From positions 31,479-95,478 of the forward strand of contig JAOAAV010000090.1 in the NCBI GenBank assembly GCA_026418715.1: a stretch of 64,000 bases of DNA, in the 5' to 3' direction. The position numbers and the translations under genes were made by a program. The notes beneath the pieces were generated by a model. The model was not told where the DNA came from. It made no database searches and saw only the letters and a list, made by a program, of their open reading frames with translations. Each line of letters opens with the position of its first letter. The first letter of the stretch is position 1. Below are positions 11,079-22,178 of the stretch, in pieces. The DNA is from Clostridia bacterium (GTDB lineage Bacteria; Bacillota; Clostridia; UBA1381).

Positions 11079-12011
11079 ATGGAAAACGAAAACATTATTC
11101 CTATTCATGTTCCTTTTACATACAAAATTCTTGAACTTACCCTCGATAGGCTTAAAATGAGATATCCTTTTCTGCAAATAGACAGCATAGGAAAAAGCAT
11201 CATGAAAAAACACATATATTGCATCCGCATAGGAAAAGGAAAAAAGGAACTTTTTTATAATGCGGCGCATCATGCAAATGAGTGGATAACCACGCCGCTT
11301 CTCCTTAAATTTCTTGAAGATTACGCAAAAGCATACTCCCAAAATGGGGACATAAACCTATTTCCCGCATCCAAACTATACGAAAGTACGTCCCTTTACA
11401 TAGTCCCTCTTGTAAATCCAGACGGCGTTGACCTTGTAAACGGTGCAATTTCAAAAAACAGCAAATACTATAAGCAGGCTTATCAAATAGCCCAAAACTA
11501 TAGAGATATTCCATTTCCCGACGGCTGGAAAGCAAATATAACGGGAACAGACTTAAATCTAAACTATCCCGCCGGTTGGGAAAACGCAAAAATCATTAAA
11601 TTTTCCCAAGGCTTCACAAGCCCCGCTCCAAGAGATTACACAGGCCCCGCTCCTCTCTCAGAACCTGAGAGTCAAGCTGTTTATAATTTAACAAAAGACC
11701 ACAACTTCAAGCTTATTCTTGCATATCATACGCAAGGAAATACAATATATTGGAAATATCTCGACTATATGCCCGAAAAATCCTACGAAATAGCGCAAAA
11801 TCTCGGCAAAGCAAGCGGATATGCAATAGAAGAAACTCCCATAACTTCAGGATACGCAGGATACAAAGATTGGTTTATCCAAACCTATAACCGACCCGGA
11901 TACACCATAGAGGCAGGTATGGGCGAAAATCCGCTCTCTCTTAGCAAATTTAGCAAAATATATGAGGATAACATCAAAATTCTAACGACGGCAATGCTGC
12001 CCCCGATATAA
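11079..12011 (+). CDS. M14-family zinc carboxypeptidase (gamma-D-glutamyl-meso-diaminopimelate peptidase-like)
   Basis: HHANEWITTPLLLKFLEDY, VNPDGVDLVNG, LNLNYPAGWENA, AYHTQGNTIYW, YTIEAGMGENPL (zinc HxxE..H and catalytic Glu pattern). No obvious signal peptide. Confidence 0.85.
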   Translation: MENENIIPIHVPFTYKILELTLDRLKMRYPFLQIDSIGKSIMKKHIYCIRIGKGKKELFYNAAHHANEWITTPLLLKFLEDYAKAYSQNGDINLFPASKLYESTSLYIVPLVNPDGVDLVNGAISKNSKYYKQAYQIAQNYRDIPFPDGWKANITGTDLNLNYPAGWENAKIIKFSQGFTSPAPRDYTGPAPLSEPESQAVYNLTKDHNFKLILAYHTQGNTIYWKYLDYMPEKSYEIAQNLGKASGYAIEETPITSGYAGYKDWFIQTYNRPGYTIEAGMGENPLSLSKFSKIYEDNIKILTTAMLPPI

Positions 12012-12035
12012 ATGCATCTTATCGGAGGCATAACC

Positions 12036-12569
12036 TCAACCTAATATATTTTTTGCTTTTAAAATCGCAATTGCGGTTTTTGCGTCCTTGATTTTATTTT
12101 CCATTACCATATCAAAAAGAGTATCAAGCGGAATTGTGCAAACCTCTAAAAATTCATCTTCATCCAGCTTTTGCTTTGACGGATAAAGCTCCGTGGCAAG
12201 ATATAAATTAATTTTTTCATTACAAAATCCCGGTGTCGGATAGTATTCTCCAAGATGAATATATTTGTTAGCACAAAAGCCCGTTTCCTCCTCCAATTCA
12301 CGGACGCCGCACTCAAAAGGGTCCTCACCCCAAGCAAGCTTTCCCGCAGGAACCTCAAGTATCATTTCGTTAAACGGCTTTCTAAACTGTGAAACCATTA
12401 AAACCTCTTTCTTTTCGTTTATGGGAATGATTCCTACTCCTCCCGGATGTTCCACCAATTCCCTTGTAGCCTTTTTCCCGTTTGAAAGTTCCACCGTATC
12501 CACTTTCACATTTATAATCTGACCTTTGAATATCTGCTTCGTTTCCACCGTTTTTTCATCGAAATTCAT
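12036..12569 (-). CDS. NUDIX hydrolase (ADP-ribose pyrophosphatase-like)
   Basis: Nudix box GEDPFECGVRELEEETGF; upstream EVPAGKL. Confidence 0.92.
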   Translation of the reverse strand: MNFDEKTVETKQIFKGQIINVKVDTVELSNGKKATRELVEHPGGVGIIPINEKKEVLMVSQFRKPFNEMILEVPAGKLAWGEDPFECGVRELEEETGFCANKYIHLGEYYPTPGFCNEKINLYLATELYPSKQKLDEDEFLEVCTIPLDTLFDMVMENKIKDAKTAIAILKAKNILG

Positions 12570-12640
12570 AGTTTGATTCCCCTTTGTTGTATTGTATAAT
12601 TTCATTATACATCCAACCGGTTATTCATACAAGAAAAATT

Positions 12641-15600
12641 TCACATTACAATTCTTACCCGATGGATCTTAGAATCATCAATAAGGGCAATCGTATTTCC
12701 TTCAATACAAACACCGTCTATCTCTATCAATGACACGCCTGTTTCCTTCTGCTTGGGATTTTCGTATTTTAGTATATACTCACCGTCCTTATATTTGTAT
12801 TTTACAGTAAAATCTTTCCACGAAGATGGAACACAAGGATTAATTATCAATTTTTCACCTCTCTTTTTTATGCCGAAAATCTCCTCTACCGCAGCCTTAT
12901 AAAACCAGCCTGCCGCCCCTGTATACCACGTCCATCCCCCTCTGCCCATTTGGTTGACGTTTGAATATACATCCGCAGCAATTGCATACGGTTCAACCTT
13001 GTATCTCATTGCCTCAGTATCCGTTCGAGCATGATTTATTGGATTTAGCATGGAAAAATATTTGTGAGTCTTATCTCCCATGCCAAGTCTTGCAAATGCC
13101 ATAACCAGCCATATGGCTGCATGGGTGTACTGTCCGCCGTTTTCACGGATTCCCGAAAGATAAGATTTGATATATCCGGGAGATAAATTGCTTTTATCAA
13201 ATGCAGGAGTCAACAGCTTTATAATTGAGTCCTCCTCGCATATCAGATAATCCTGTACCGCCTCAATTGCTTTTATCGTTTTTTGTGAGTCCCCTATGCC
13301 TGACAGTATGCTCCAGCTTTGTGAAATGGAATCAATTCTGCATTCCGTGTTTTCCACAGAGCCAAGCGGTGTTCCATCATCGAAAAATGCGCGAAGATAC
13401 CAGCCTCCGTCCCATGCCTTTGTATTAAGGCTTTCCGAAAGGCTTTCCAAAAGCTCTCTATATTTTTCCGCACGTTCAAAATCCCCACGCTTTTCACATA
13501 TGGGGTAAAATTTTTTCAATATGTCACACAAAAACCACGACAACCATACACTTTCTCCCCTTCCCTTGTTTCCCACTGTATTCATTCCATCATTCCAGTC
13601 ACCGCTGCCCATCAGCGCCAAGCCGTGACTTCCTATCAACGCCGATTTATCTATCGCGCGGGCGCAATGCAAATAAATATTTTCTAAAATCCCCGATTTT
13701 TCAGGAATGAAATATTTCTCGTCCGTATTTTCATCAAGCAAACACCCTTTTATATATTCTGCCTGCTCGTCCAATATGGACTCGTCCTCAGTCACCAATA
13801 TATACTCGCATACGACATATGCAAGCCACAACAAATCATCCGAAAATTTTGTGCGTATCCCTTTGTCACAACCCGAATTGTCACTTGATTTATGCCACCA
13901 ATGCTGAACATCTCCTTCAATAAATTGATGCCTTGCATGGTCAATAATTCTCTCTCTGGTAATTTGGGGAATATGATAAAGGGCCGCCATTGAGTCTTGA
14001 AGCTGATCACGAAAGCCATAGGCTCCTCCTGACTGGTAAAATGCACTCCTTGCAAACAAACGGCAAGCAATGGTCTGATACAAAAGCCGTCCATTTACCA
14101 TGTAATCAAGAGATGGATCTGGAGTTTGAACCTGTATTGAACATACCGTATTTCTCCAGTACCTTTTCACTTCCTCAAGCGCCGCCTCCGCCTGCTTTAC
14201 CGAGGCATACTTTTGCACAATCTCAGACACTTCACTGTCCTCTCCGAATAAATAAACCAACTTTTTTATCTTATAAGGTTCGACAATAAATTCATTCTTG
14301 ACCGCCGCACACATATCATAACCGGTTCCCGTTTTACCAGACAACTTGTTTTTATATAAGGCATAAGGGACACCGAATTTGTTGCTTCTGAATTCCGTGT
14401 TATCAGTTGTGAATTCGCAAATCCCCTCTGATGACGTCAAAAAACCTTTTTGGTTTGGAAATTCGCTATTATACAGATTTTCAAAAGTTAAAACTCCGTC
14501 ATATCCCGTTTTGATATAACGTGAATACTCACTGCTTGCACCCATAACAGGCTTTAAATAGTAACAGGCAGACAAATTTCTCTTTTTGTCCGTCATATTT
14601 TTGACTGTCAGCAAAATAATTTTTACATTATCCGAAACAGGTACAAAAATTGTCTGTTCCGCCGATATTCCGTTTGAGGCATGAGTATATGAAGTATATC
14701 CAAAACCGTGCCTTATTACATATTCTCCGTTGTCACCCAGCGGTCTTGACGTAACCGTCCAAACATATCCGCAATCATTGTCACGCAAATATAAAACCTC
14801 GGATGGCTTGTCGGCAACTGGGTCGTTCGACCAAAGCGTAAGCTTGTTTTCTCTGCTGTTTTGATGCCACGTATACCCACCTCCTGACTCTGACGCCAAA
14901 CACCCAAAGCTTGGATTTGCTATAACATTAATCCACGGAAGAGGTGTGGTATCATTGTTTTTCAGGCGTATTACATATTCATCACCTTCAAAGCCGCCAA
15001 AGCCATTGAAAAAGTTCATATTTCCCAAACAAACATCCACAACTGGATATTCTTCTCCCATGGTATTGGGAACATCCGGCAAAACCTCCTCAGGCTCCGT
15101 TTCAACAAAAGATTCGGACAAGGTTTTGTACTTTGCATAAAGCACCACTCTTGCCACCTTTATAAGAAGCCTATGCTCTTCCTCCTTAATGTTCTGTCTT
15201 GCGATAATAAACACTCCGCCAAAAGCTCCAACAAGCTCACGTGCATGACTTGCAGCCACCTCTTCCTGCACTCTCTTAAACAGCGGATTTGTATAGCTTG
15301 CATTTTCCATGCACAAAATCACCAAATCAAACCTATATCCCTTAATACGGTAATACTCGTGACATTTGAGCATTCTTTTGAGCGTATCAATATCCTCAAT
15401 TCTTTCAATTTCAAACAGGACAACGGGCATATCCCCAGATATCCCCATGGACCATAAACCGCTTTGTCCCAATTTATTATCTAAATATTTCTCTGAAATA
15501 CTTTCTTTTGTGCCACTTGTATAAAGCAAATGAGGCAAAATGGACAATAAATCTTCTTCTTCGCCATTGCTTAAACTCAAATACTTTTGCTCAATATATG

Positions 15601-18600
15601 CACGTCTTGCGGAATTTTCAAACACCGCCTCCGTATTTGTCAATGATGAGTATTTTGAGCAAATGGATAAAAGCTCATCCGTATTTTGCGAAAAGGCTGT
15701 GATAAAGTAAACACTTATGCTTTTGCCGGAAGGAACCCTTACCTTGACCCGCATTGAAAAAATAGGATCGACTACCGCTCCGGTGGTGTTCGACAGAATA
15801 TGTTTTTCCGATAATGCCTGCGGGTTTTGAGTGTTTCTGTTTCTCCCTAAAAATTTCAGTCTGTCTGTCTCATACTCAGCTATCGGCAGTGAATTATCAG
15901 TAACCGACATATGCATGGCAAGATTTTCTATTCCGCCTTCTTCCCTGGGACGTCTGCACGCAATCAAAGCATTGTATTTTTCATTATATTCCGTCCTTAC
16001 AAACAGTTTGCTAAAAGCAGGATGCGCCTCATATGATTTCTCCTTGTCAAGCACTATCTCCTGATAACTTGTCAGTTCAAAGTTCTTTTCCATATTTTGA
16101 AAATTGCTTACGGTTATTCTTCTTATTTCAGCATTGTCATCGGGAGCGACGCAGACCGTTGTCGTAATCTTAACATCCTCTGCCTTATTTTCAAACTCGG
16201 CTCTGTCATATTCAAATATCGCCCTGTACTCGCCGCCATTATTATATCCGCTGTGATACCATATATTTTTATCAACATCCCGAATATAGACAATGCTTGC
16301 ATAATCCTGCGGCTCACTTCCTCGTCTTGTTACATCGATTAATCCGCAGCTTGCAAAGCTTGCACCAAGTGCGTTTAAAACAACACTGTAACTTCCGTTT
16401 GATATAATATGCGCTTTTGGCAGGAGCACATTTGGCCTTTCAACAATTCTTCTGCAACTGTAAAATTGGGATTTTGTCTGTTTCTCCAATACGTCCCTTA
16501 TAACAGGTGTCCTGCGCAGACGCACCTTCTGCGGCAGGCGTTCCTCAAGCAAGTATTCAGCCGCCTTTACCATCGGGCTTTGATGAAAACGTCCTTGCAT
16601 AACATAGTCATTTACCGCATTGTCAAGCGCCAAAAGACTCATTCCCATATGATGCACCATATAACTTTTCACAATCGCATACAGTTCATCCTGCTTCAGG
16701 CGTTTAGGAGTAAAATCCACCGCTTCATACAGGCCATAATCTCCTCCAGCGCCGAGTCTTTCAAGTCTTTTTATATTTTGAGCAGCCTCACGGGGCTTAA
16801 TCATTGCCGCCATAATGGAAGAATAAGGCGATATTATCATATCCTTTTCAAGGCCACGTTTTAGTGCCAGTTGAGGAATACCTGTCGCTTTATATTGATA
16901 GTTCATATTCATATCAAAGGCAAAAAAACCCGATTCCGATATACCCCACGGAATATTTTTCTCTTTAACATACTCCATATGGCTTTTTACAACACTCTGA
17001 TAAGTTTTGTAAAGCAGGCTGTTCGTTGGACTTTTCATAATAAGCGCAGGCATAAGATATTCAAACATTGTTCCTGTCCACGAAACCAAAGCCATATTTT
17101 TTTTATACGAAACCAAATTTCTCGCCGTTTTAAACCAATGCCTGCAGTCAATATCTCCTTTTGCAATTGCAACAAAACTTGTCTGTCTTGCTTCAGAGGC
17201 AAACAAGTCATAATATCCTTTTGTAAGATGTCCTGACAACACATCAAAACCGATGGAGAATAATTTTCGTTTATCATCATAAAGCAAAGAAAAATCTGTC
17301 GAATGAATAATGTGATCTATCCTTTGTATTATCTTGTCTATACGGGAAATAATCACATCTTTATCCGCATCAACTTCTTTTAAAACGGACAGCAGAAAAT
17401 GCTTTGTCTTTCTGTGCCATATATTGCAAACATCGAATTTTTGGCCTAAAACTTTGTTGATTGTTTCTATCCACTTTTCTTTTTTCTGTTCTCCGAACAA
17501 TTCATCGGCAGAAAAAGTATCAATATTTCCAAGTGCTGCTGTGTCTAAAATGCCTCTTGCAATCCTATCTCCAATCAACGGTTCATTTTTTAAATTAAGA
17601 AGTCCCTCCTTCAACGTCATCATATACCCTATATAATTCCCATTGTCCACCGTGGACACATACTCCGGCGGCATGACCGAAAGCGTTTTTGTATTGTACC
17701 AATTGTACAAATGCCCATTCCACTTTGGCAATTTATCAATGCTGTCTAATGTCTTTTCAATTTTTGATAGCATATCACTCATTGTTATATACCCGAAATC
17801 CCAAGCGGCAAGATATGCAATCATTAAAACTCCGATATTGGTGGGAGATGTTCTGTGTGCTATGCCGTTCGGCGGTTCTATCTGCACATTATCAGGTGGA
17901 AGATAATTTTCGCTCTCTCCCGCAAAATCCTCATAATACGCCCATATTTTCCGCGATAACAGCCTTAAATATTGCTTTTCGCTGTCGGAAAGCTTATTTT
18001 CTCCGCCATGAATGTCTTTTGACAGTACTTTATCGGCAAAAGGCGCAAAAAACCACAAAATGCCTAAAATTGTCGGGAAAACAGAAAATTTGCCCAATAA
18101 TATCATCAGTATCCCCGCAATAAAATTTATAATCATTTGCTCATTTTTTCCCGCATTTTTCTCACTGTCCGCCGAGGTTACCCATTCGAGCATATTTTTA
18201 TGAGTTACATACAATCTCCATAGAGTTCTAATTATTGCATCACACATTTTATGTGCTTGATACGGCAAAAAAGCAAGATTGAATATAAATTCATAAACGC
18301 TTCTCATCGCCCCGCATACCGCAAAACGATTAAAGCAATGCCGCCTTAGCAGCTTTCCCTGTGAAAGTTCATCCAGTACCGCATTAATTACGCTAAACCC
18401 CATGGAAACTATCCCTAAAACAAAAAGACCAATTCCGTCCGTCTTCAGCAAAAGTACGGCAGCCGCAAAAACGGCAAATGAAAAAACAGGATGAATACTT
18501 CTTCTCATGTTGTCCATTATTTTCCATTTATCTATAAGCGAAAAAGGATTTTTCTCCACGCCGTTTTGCATAGGAATTTTTCTTTTAAGCCATGGCAGAA

Positions 18601-20923
18601 GCTGCCAATCACCCCTTACCCATCTATGCAGTCTTTTTATGTGTCCCTTATAGCTTGACGGATAGCCATCAGTGAATTCCTCATCACCGACAAACCCATT
18701 TCTAAGGTATAACCCCTCTAACAAATCATGGCTTAGTATTGCGCTGTCAGGCAATCTTTGATGTAAGACTTTATGATATATATCCACATCAAAAATCCCC
18801 TTTCCCGTAAATATTCCCATACCGAATACATCTTGGTACAAATCGCTTGTTGAACAGCTATACGGATCCACTCCCCCGTCACCGGCGAAAATCATGCTGA
18901 AAATGCTTTTGTTTGCACTTTCCAAAGTCACGTCAATCCTCGGCTGCATTATGGCATAGCCGTTTGTTACTATATTTTTTTCACTATCGATTTCTGGCAT
19001 ATTCAAAGGATGCAGCATTGCGCCTATCATCCTTTTTGCCACGCCAAAATGAAGCTGTGTATCACTGTCAAGCGTTATAATATACTTAATTTCAGGCAAC
19101 TCTCTTGCGCAGGCTATAAGCTGGATTCCGCTCCTTTCCCCTTTTATATATGATACCAACTCCTGCAAAGCTCCTCTTTTTCTTTCATATCCCATCCATT
19201 TTTTGTCCTGAGGATAGAAAGTACGTTCTCTATGGAAATATAAAAAATTTGCCTGTTCCTTTTTATATTTTTCATTCAATGCCTCTATAAGATTTCTAGT
19301 TTTATCTAAAATTCTGCCATCTGTTTTGTCATGCTGCTCTGCTGCGTCCTTAAAATCTCCCAAAATAGCAAAATGTAAGTTTTTATCCTTGTTCGCAATA
19401 TAAAATTTTTCTAAATTCTCTGCCAAGTGCCTGCTACTTTCCTCACTTGTAATTAAAGCGGGAATTACGACTAATGTAGCCGCATTTTCAGGAATTCCAT
19501 CTTTTATATCTATTTTGGGAATATGACTTACCGACAAGAGCTTGAGCAATATAAAATTAATAATCTTAACGGAGATTTCACTAACTGGTACAAAACAAAG
19601 CAGAAACAAAACAATCGGAAAATTTGTCCTTAATGCCGAAATGAATGCAGCGTCCAATATAAGGCTAAATCCTATTATTGCGGCAACATACAAGGACTGC
19701 TTATATTTTTTTATCCAGCAAAAATGCTCTTTTATTCTCAATTTTTTTAAAAGCTCTGTCTTTCCGCCGGAAATAAAATAATATCCCACGTGCCTTTTTT
19801 TGTCGCTTTCCGCATCTTTCCCAAGCTCTACCGCTGCATTTGCCAATTCGACTTCACTCATTTTATATTTTGCAGAAAACGATTTTATCGCATTTCTGTA
19901 TACATCCTTCGACTCCTTTTCCATTATCTTATATGTCCCCGACGGCTCGCTTTGCAATATTTTTTCAACCCTGCTTAAGTTTTCATACAGTGAATCATTG
20001 CTTATCATTCGAATACAATTTAAGCTTATAATGCAATTACCCATATAAATTTGATTTAAGCTTTGTCTCTTATGCTCTTTTAAAATAATATCTTCTTCAC
20101 AAAGCCCGCATCCGATAAGATATTCATCTAAAATATCATTTACCTTCACCATGCTTTTGTCATATCTTTTTAATTTTAAGAGCAACCGTTCAATAACGAC
20201 CTCATCCATATCATTTTTACTTTTAAAATAATCACGAAACCTTTCTTCAAGGCTTTTGTCAGTGTCCGAATACTTTTTTAGCTCGCCATACAGTTTTTCC
20301 GCCTTTTCATACAGCAAAACATCACTTTTTAATATACGACACAATTGTTCTATGTTTTCAATCAAAACTATCTGAATCATAACGGGCAAAATCCAAATTT
20401 CATTGCTTGTGAGTTCTTTTACGCTTTGATAACTCTGTATGAACTTTATAAGTGCTTCTTCGTCAATAATTCCCTGACTGTGAGATACCATACGAGATGC
20501 AATTTCATATATCCTCGGATACCCCTCATATTCGCCCGTTGCGGAAACAGGGAGATATATTTTTTTTCTCATTTGCATATCGTCACAGATACTCTGTGTT
20601 TCCTTCTCAATAACATAATAATTATCCAAAAGCCATTCGCTTGCAGGAGGAAGAAATTCCTCATCGCAGGCACGCAGAAATTCATATACATCACTGATAT
20701 ACCGAAAGCTGAATTTTAATTGCCTCAAAAGCTTTTTAAAACTGTAGTTATTGTAGACGGATTTATCCATTGTAGCCATCTGCACTGCGTATTCTAAAAG
20801 TTCGGAGCCTGACAATGCCGCATCAAAAGAAGCTTTTTTATTTTTTTTTGCATTTTTGGGATTGTATTTATTAAAAACGTAAATTGCAAAAAGTATAACG
20901 ATAATCCATTCAATTCTAATCAT
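12641..20923 (-). CDS. Cyclic beta-1,2-glucan synthase-like protein (NdvB/Cgs type; GT84 + GH94 domains)
   Basis: 2760 aa; N-terminal TM, central glycosyltransferase (YIITLDSDTQLHFG, GYAIMQPRID, LSHDLLEGLYLRNGFVGDEEFTDGYPSSYKGHIKRLHRWVRGDWQLLPWL), C-terminal GH94 phosphorylase-like part (YQSGGAYGFRDQLQDSMA, HARHQFIEGDVQHWWH, GSGDWNDGMN, YTHAAIWLVMAFARLG, GRGGWTWYTGAAGW). Confidence 0.93.
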   Translation of the reverse strand: MIRIEWIIVILFAIYVFNKYNPKNAKKNKKASFDAALSGSELLEYAVQMATMDKSVYNNYSFKKLLRQLKFSFRYISDVYEFLRACDEEFLPPASEWLLDNYYVIEKETQSICDDMQMRKKIYLPVSATGEYEGYPRIYEIASRMVSHSQGIIDEEALIKFIQSYQSVKELTSNEIWILPVMIQIVLIENIEQLCRILKSDVLLYEKAEKLYGELKKYSDTDKSLEERFRDYFKSKNDMDEVVIERLLLKLKRYDKSMVKVNDILDEYLIGCGLCEEDIILKEHKRQSLNQIYMGNCIISLNCIRMISNDSLYENLSRVEKILQSEPSGTYKIMEKESKDVYRNAIKSFSAKYKMSEVELANAAVELGKDAESDKKRHVGYYFISGGKTELLKKLRIKEHFCWIKKYKQSLYVAAIIGFSLILDAAFISALRTNFPIVLFLLCFVPVSEISVKIINFILLKLLSVSHIPKIDIKDGIPENAATLVVIPALITSEESSRHLAENLEKFYIANKDKNLHFAILGDFKDAAEQHDKTDGRILDKTRNLIEALNEKYKKEQANFLYFHRERTFYPQDKKWMGYERKRGALQELVSYIKGERSGIQLIACARELPEIKYIITLDSDTQLHFGVAKRMIGAMLHPLNMPEIDSEKNIVTNGYAIMQPRIDVTLESANKSIFSMIFAGDGGVDPYSCSTSDLYQDVFGMGIFTGKGIFDVDIYHKVLHQRLPDSAILSHDLLEGLYLRNGFVGDEEFTDGYPSSYKGHIKRLHRWVRGDWQLLPWLKRKIPMQNGVEKNPFSLIDKWKIMDNMRRSIHPVFSFAVFAAAVLLLKTDGIGLFVLGIVSMGFSVINAVLDELSQGKLLRRHCFNRFAVCGAMRSVYEFIFNLAFLPYQAHKMCDAIIRTLWRLYVTHKNMLEWVTSADSEKNAGKNEQMIINFIAGILMILLGKFSVFPTILGILWFFAPFADKVLSKDIHGGENKLSDSEKQYLRLLSRKIWAYYEDFAGESENYLPPDNVQIEPPNGIAHRTSPTNIGVLMIAYLAAWDFGYITMSDMLSKIEKTLDSIDKLPKWNGHLYNWYNTKTLSVMPPEYVSTVDNGNYIGYMMTLKEGLLNLKNEPLIGDRIARGILDTAALGNIDTFSADELFGEQKKEKWIETINKVLGQKFDVCNIWHRKTKHFLLSVLKEVDADKDVIISRIDKIIQRIDHIIHSTDFSLLYDDKRKLFSIGFDVLSGHLTKGYYDLFASEARQTSFVAIAKGDIDCRHWFKTARNLVSYKKNMALVSWTGTMFEYLMPALIMKSPTNSLLYKTYQSVVKSHMEYVKEKNIPWGISESGFFAFDMNMNYQYKATGIPQLALKRGLEKDMIISPYSSIMAAMIKPREAAQNIKRLERLGAGGDYGLYEAVDFTPKRLKQDELYAIVKSYMVHHMGMSLLALDNAVNDYVMQGRFHQSPMVKAAEYLLEERLPQKVRLRRTPVIRDVLEKQTKSQFYSCRRIVERPNVLLPKAHIISNGSYSVVLNALGASFASCGLIDVTRRGSEPQDYASIVYIRDVDKNIWYHSGYNNGGEYRAIFEYDRAEFENKAEDVKITTTVCVAPDDNAEIRRITVSNFQNMEKNFELTSYQEIVLDKEKSYEAHPAFSKLFVRTEYNEKYNALIACRRPREEGGIENLAMHMSVTDNSLPIAEYETDRLKFLGRNRNTQNPQALSEKHILSNTTGAVVDPIFSMRVKVRVPSGKSISVYFITAFSQNTDELLSICSKYSSLTNTEAVFENSARRAYIEQKYLSLSNGEEEDLLSILPHLLYTSGTKESISEKYLDNKLGQSGLWSMGISGDMPVVLFEIERIEDIDTLKRMLKCHEYYRIKGYRFDLVILCMENASYTNPLFKRVQEEVAASHARELVGAFGGVFIIARQNIKEEEHRLLIKVARVVLYAKYKTLSESFVETEPEEVLPDVPNTMGEEYPVVDVCLGNMNFFNGFGGFEGDEYVIRLKNNDTTPLPWINVIANPSFGCLASESGGGYTWHQNSRENKLTLWSNDPVADKPSEVLYLRDNDCGYVWTVTSRPLGDNGEYVIRHGFGYTSYTHASNGISAEQTIFVPVSDNVKIILLTVKNMTDKKRNLSACYYLKPVMGASSEYSRYIKTGYDGVLTFENLYNSEFPNQKGFLTSSEGICEFTTDNTEFRSNKFGVPYALYKNKLSGKTGTGYDMCAAVKNEFIVEPYKIKKLVYLFGEDSEVSEIVQKYASVKQAEAALEEVKRYWRNTVCSIQVQTPDPSLDYMVNGRLLYQTIACRLFARSAFYQSGGAYGFRDQLQDSMAALYHIPQITRERIIDHARHQFIEGDVQHWWHKSSDNSGCDKGIRTKFSDDLLWLAYVVCEYILVTEDESILDEQAEYIKGCLLDENTDEKYFIPEKSGILENIYLHCARAIDKSALIGSHGLALMGSGDWNDGMNTVGNKGRGESVWLSWFLCDILKKFYPICEKRGDFERAEKYRELLESLSESLNTKAWDGGWYLRAFFDDGTPLGSVENTECRIDSISQSWSILSGIGDSQKTIKAIEAVQDYLICEEDSIIKLLTPAFDKSNLSPGYIKSYLSGIRENGGQYTHAAIWLVMAFARLGMGDKTHKYFSMLNPINHARTDTEAMRYKVEPYAIAADVYSNVNQMGRGGWTWYTGAAGWFYKAAVEEIFGIKKRGEKLIINPCVPSSWKDFTVKYKYKDGEYILKYENPKQKETGVSLIEIDGVCIEGNTIALIDDSKIHRVRIVM

Positions 20924-20952
20924 ATTTCCCCGCCATTCTATAATTTTTTAGC

Positions 20953-21007
20953 ATATAAAAAAGACAATAATAAGCACCATTTATGCTTATTATTGTCTTT
21001 TTTATAT
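20953..21007. terminator. Hairpin terminator between methyltransferase and glucan synthase genes
   Basis: 24-bp perfect stem (20953-20976 / 20984-21007), 7-nt loop, T-tract on either strand. Confidence 0.85.
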
Positions 21008-21008
21008 A

Positions 21009-22163
21009 TTATTTATTCACAAAACGCTCAATGGCAGGCATAACGCCCAGCATGTCCTTCAACTGCCGATAATCCGTCTCAGCTTCATGATTGCGCTTCC
21101 CGGAATATACCGCGCGAATCATAATATTTTTTGGTGTTTCAAGCGGCGAGATATACTCAATAAGGGATACCTTGTAGCCTACACTTTCCAAAAACACGCT
21201 GCGGATACCGTCCGTCAGTGTATCAGCCATGCGCGCTTTTAAAATACCATGCTTTAAAATAGGTTCAAACGGCGCATATGAATACTGCGATAAAATATCC
21301 TTATGGCAGCAAGGCACGCACACAATCGCTTTCGCCCTTGCTCGAATACCCAATGCCAAGGCCATATCGGTAGCAGTATCACACGCGTGAAGAGAAATAA
21401 CAACATCTATATTATCATCAAATGTATAATCCCTCAAATCCGCTTGTATAAACTCCATATTCTTATAGCCTAATTTATCGGCAATTTCACGAGATTTCAA
21501 AATTACATTCTCCGAACAATCGACCCCTATAAAACGACATTTCTTTTTTAAAATTTCACAGAAATAAAAATTAAGCACAAAGGACAAATAGGATTTGCCG
21601 CATGCACAATCTAAGACAACAAACTCCTCTTTAAAACCTACATCCTTGATTATTTCTCCCATAATTTGGGCAAAATAGTCTATTTGATTATATTTTCTAA
21701 TTTTATCGTTTTTGATTTTTCCATTTTTGGCCAGTACTCCAATTTCCGAAAGCAGCTCCTTTGCAAGCGCAGGATTTACGACATAACTGCGTCCCCCTCC
21801 AATTTGACTTAACGCATTTGGTTCTGTTTTGACGGCGACATTTTCATGTCTCATTTTTACATACTTGTTATTAGCCTCAACAACAAGCCTTGTCCCGCGC
21901 TCTGTGTACACAATCAGGGCTTCGTCATAACAAAGTACCTCATTCTCTATAAAATCCGCCAAACTCTCGGAATCTGTACATTTTTTTACCGCCTGATAAT
22001 CAAGCACTATTCCTTCTTTGCCATAAGTAATTTTTGCAGGAAAATTTTTTGTCCCTGACTTAAAATCAATCATTATGGAGTCAAAATATACGATATTTTC
22101 TTGCATGCGAGAAAGGAGTGCACTAAAATACAATCTAATTTGAGATGCGTTTTTCTTATTCAT
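21009..22163 (-). CDS. SAM-dependent methyltransferase
   Basis: EEFVVLDCACGKSYLSFVLNFYF...FIGVDCSENVI; VVISLHACDTATDMAL; VCVPCCHKDIL. Confidence 0.8.
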   Translation of the reverse strand: MNKKNASQIRLYFSALLSRMQENIVYFDSIMIDFKSGTKNFPAKITYGKEGIVLDYQAVKKCTDSESLADFIENEVLCYDEALIVYTERGTRLVVEANNKYVKMRHENVAVKTEPNALSQIGGGRSYVVNPALAKELLSEIGVLAKNGKIKNDKIRKYNQIDYFAQIMGEIIKDVGFKEEFVVLDCACGKSYLSFVLNFYFCEILKKKCRFIGVDCSENVILKSREIADKLGYKNMEFIQADLRDYTFDDNIDVVISLHACDTATDMALALGIRARAKAIVCVPCCHKDILSQYSYAPFEPILKHGILKARMADTLTDGIRSVFLESVGYKVSLIEYISPLETPKNIMIRAVYSGKRNHEAETDYRQLKDMLGVMPAIERFVNK

Positions 22164-22178
22164 AAACTACCTTTCAAA

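Noticed and set aside
16409-16864. 151-aa plus-strand ORF inside the glucan synthase gene
   Set aside because: Antisense; no ribosome-binding site or domain signature.
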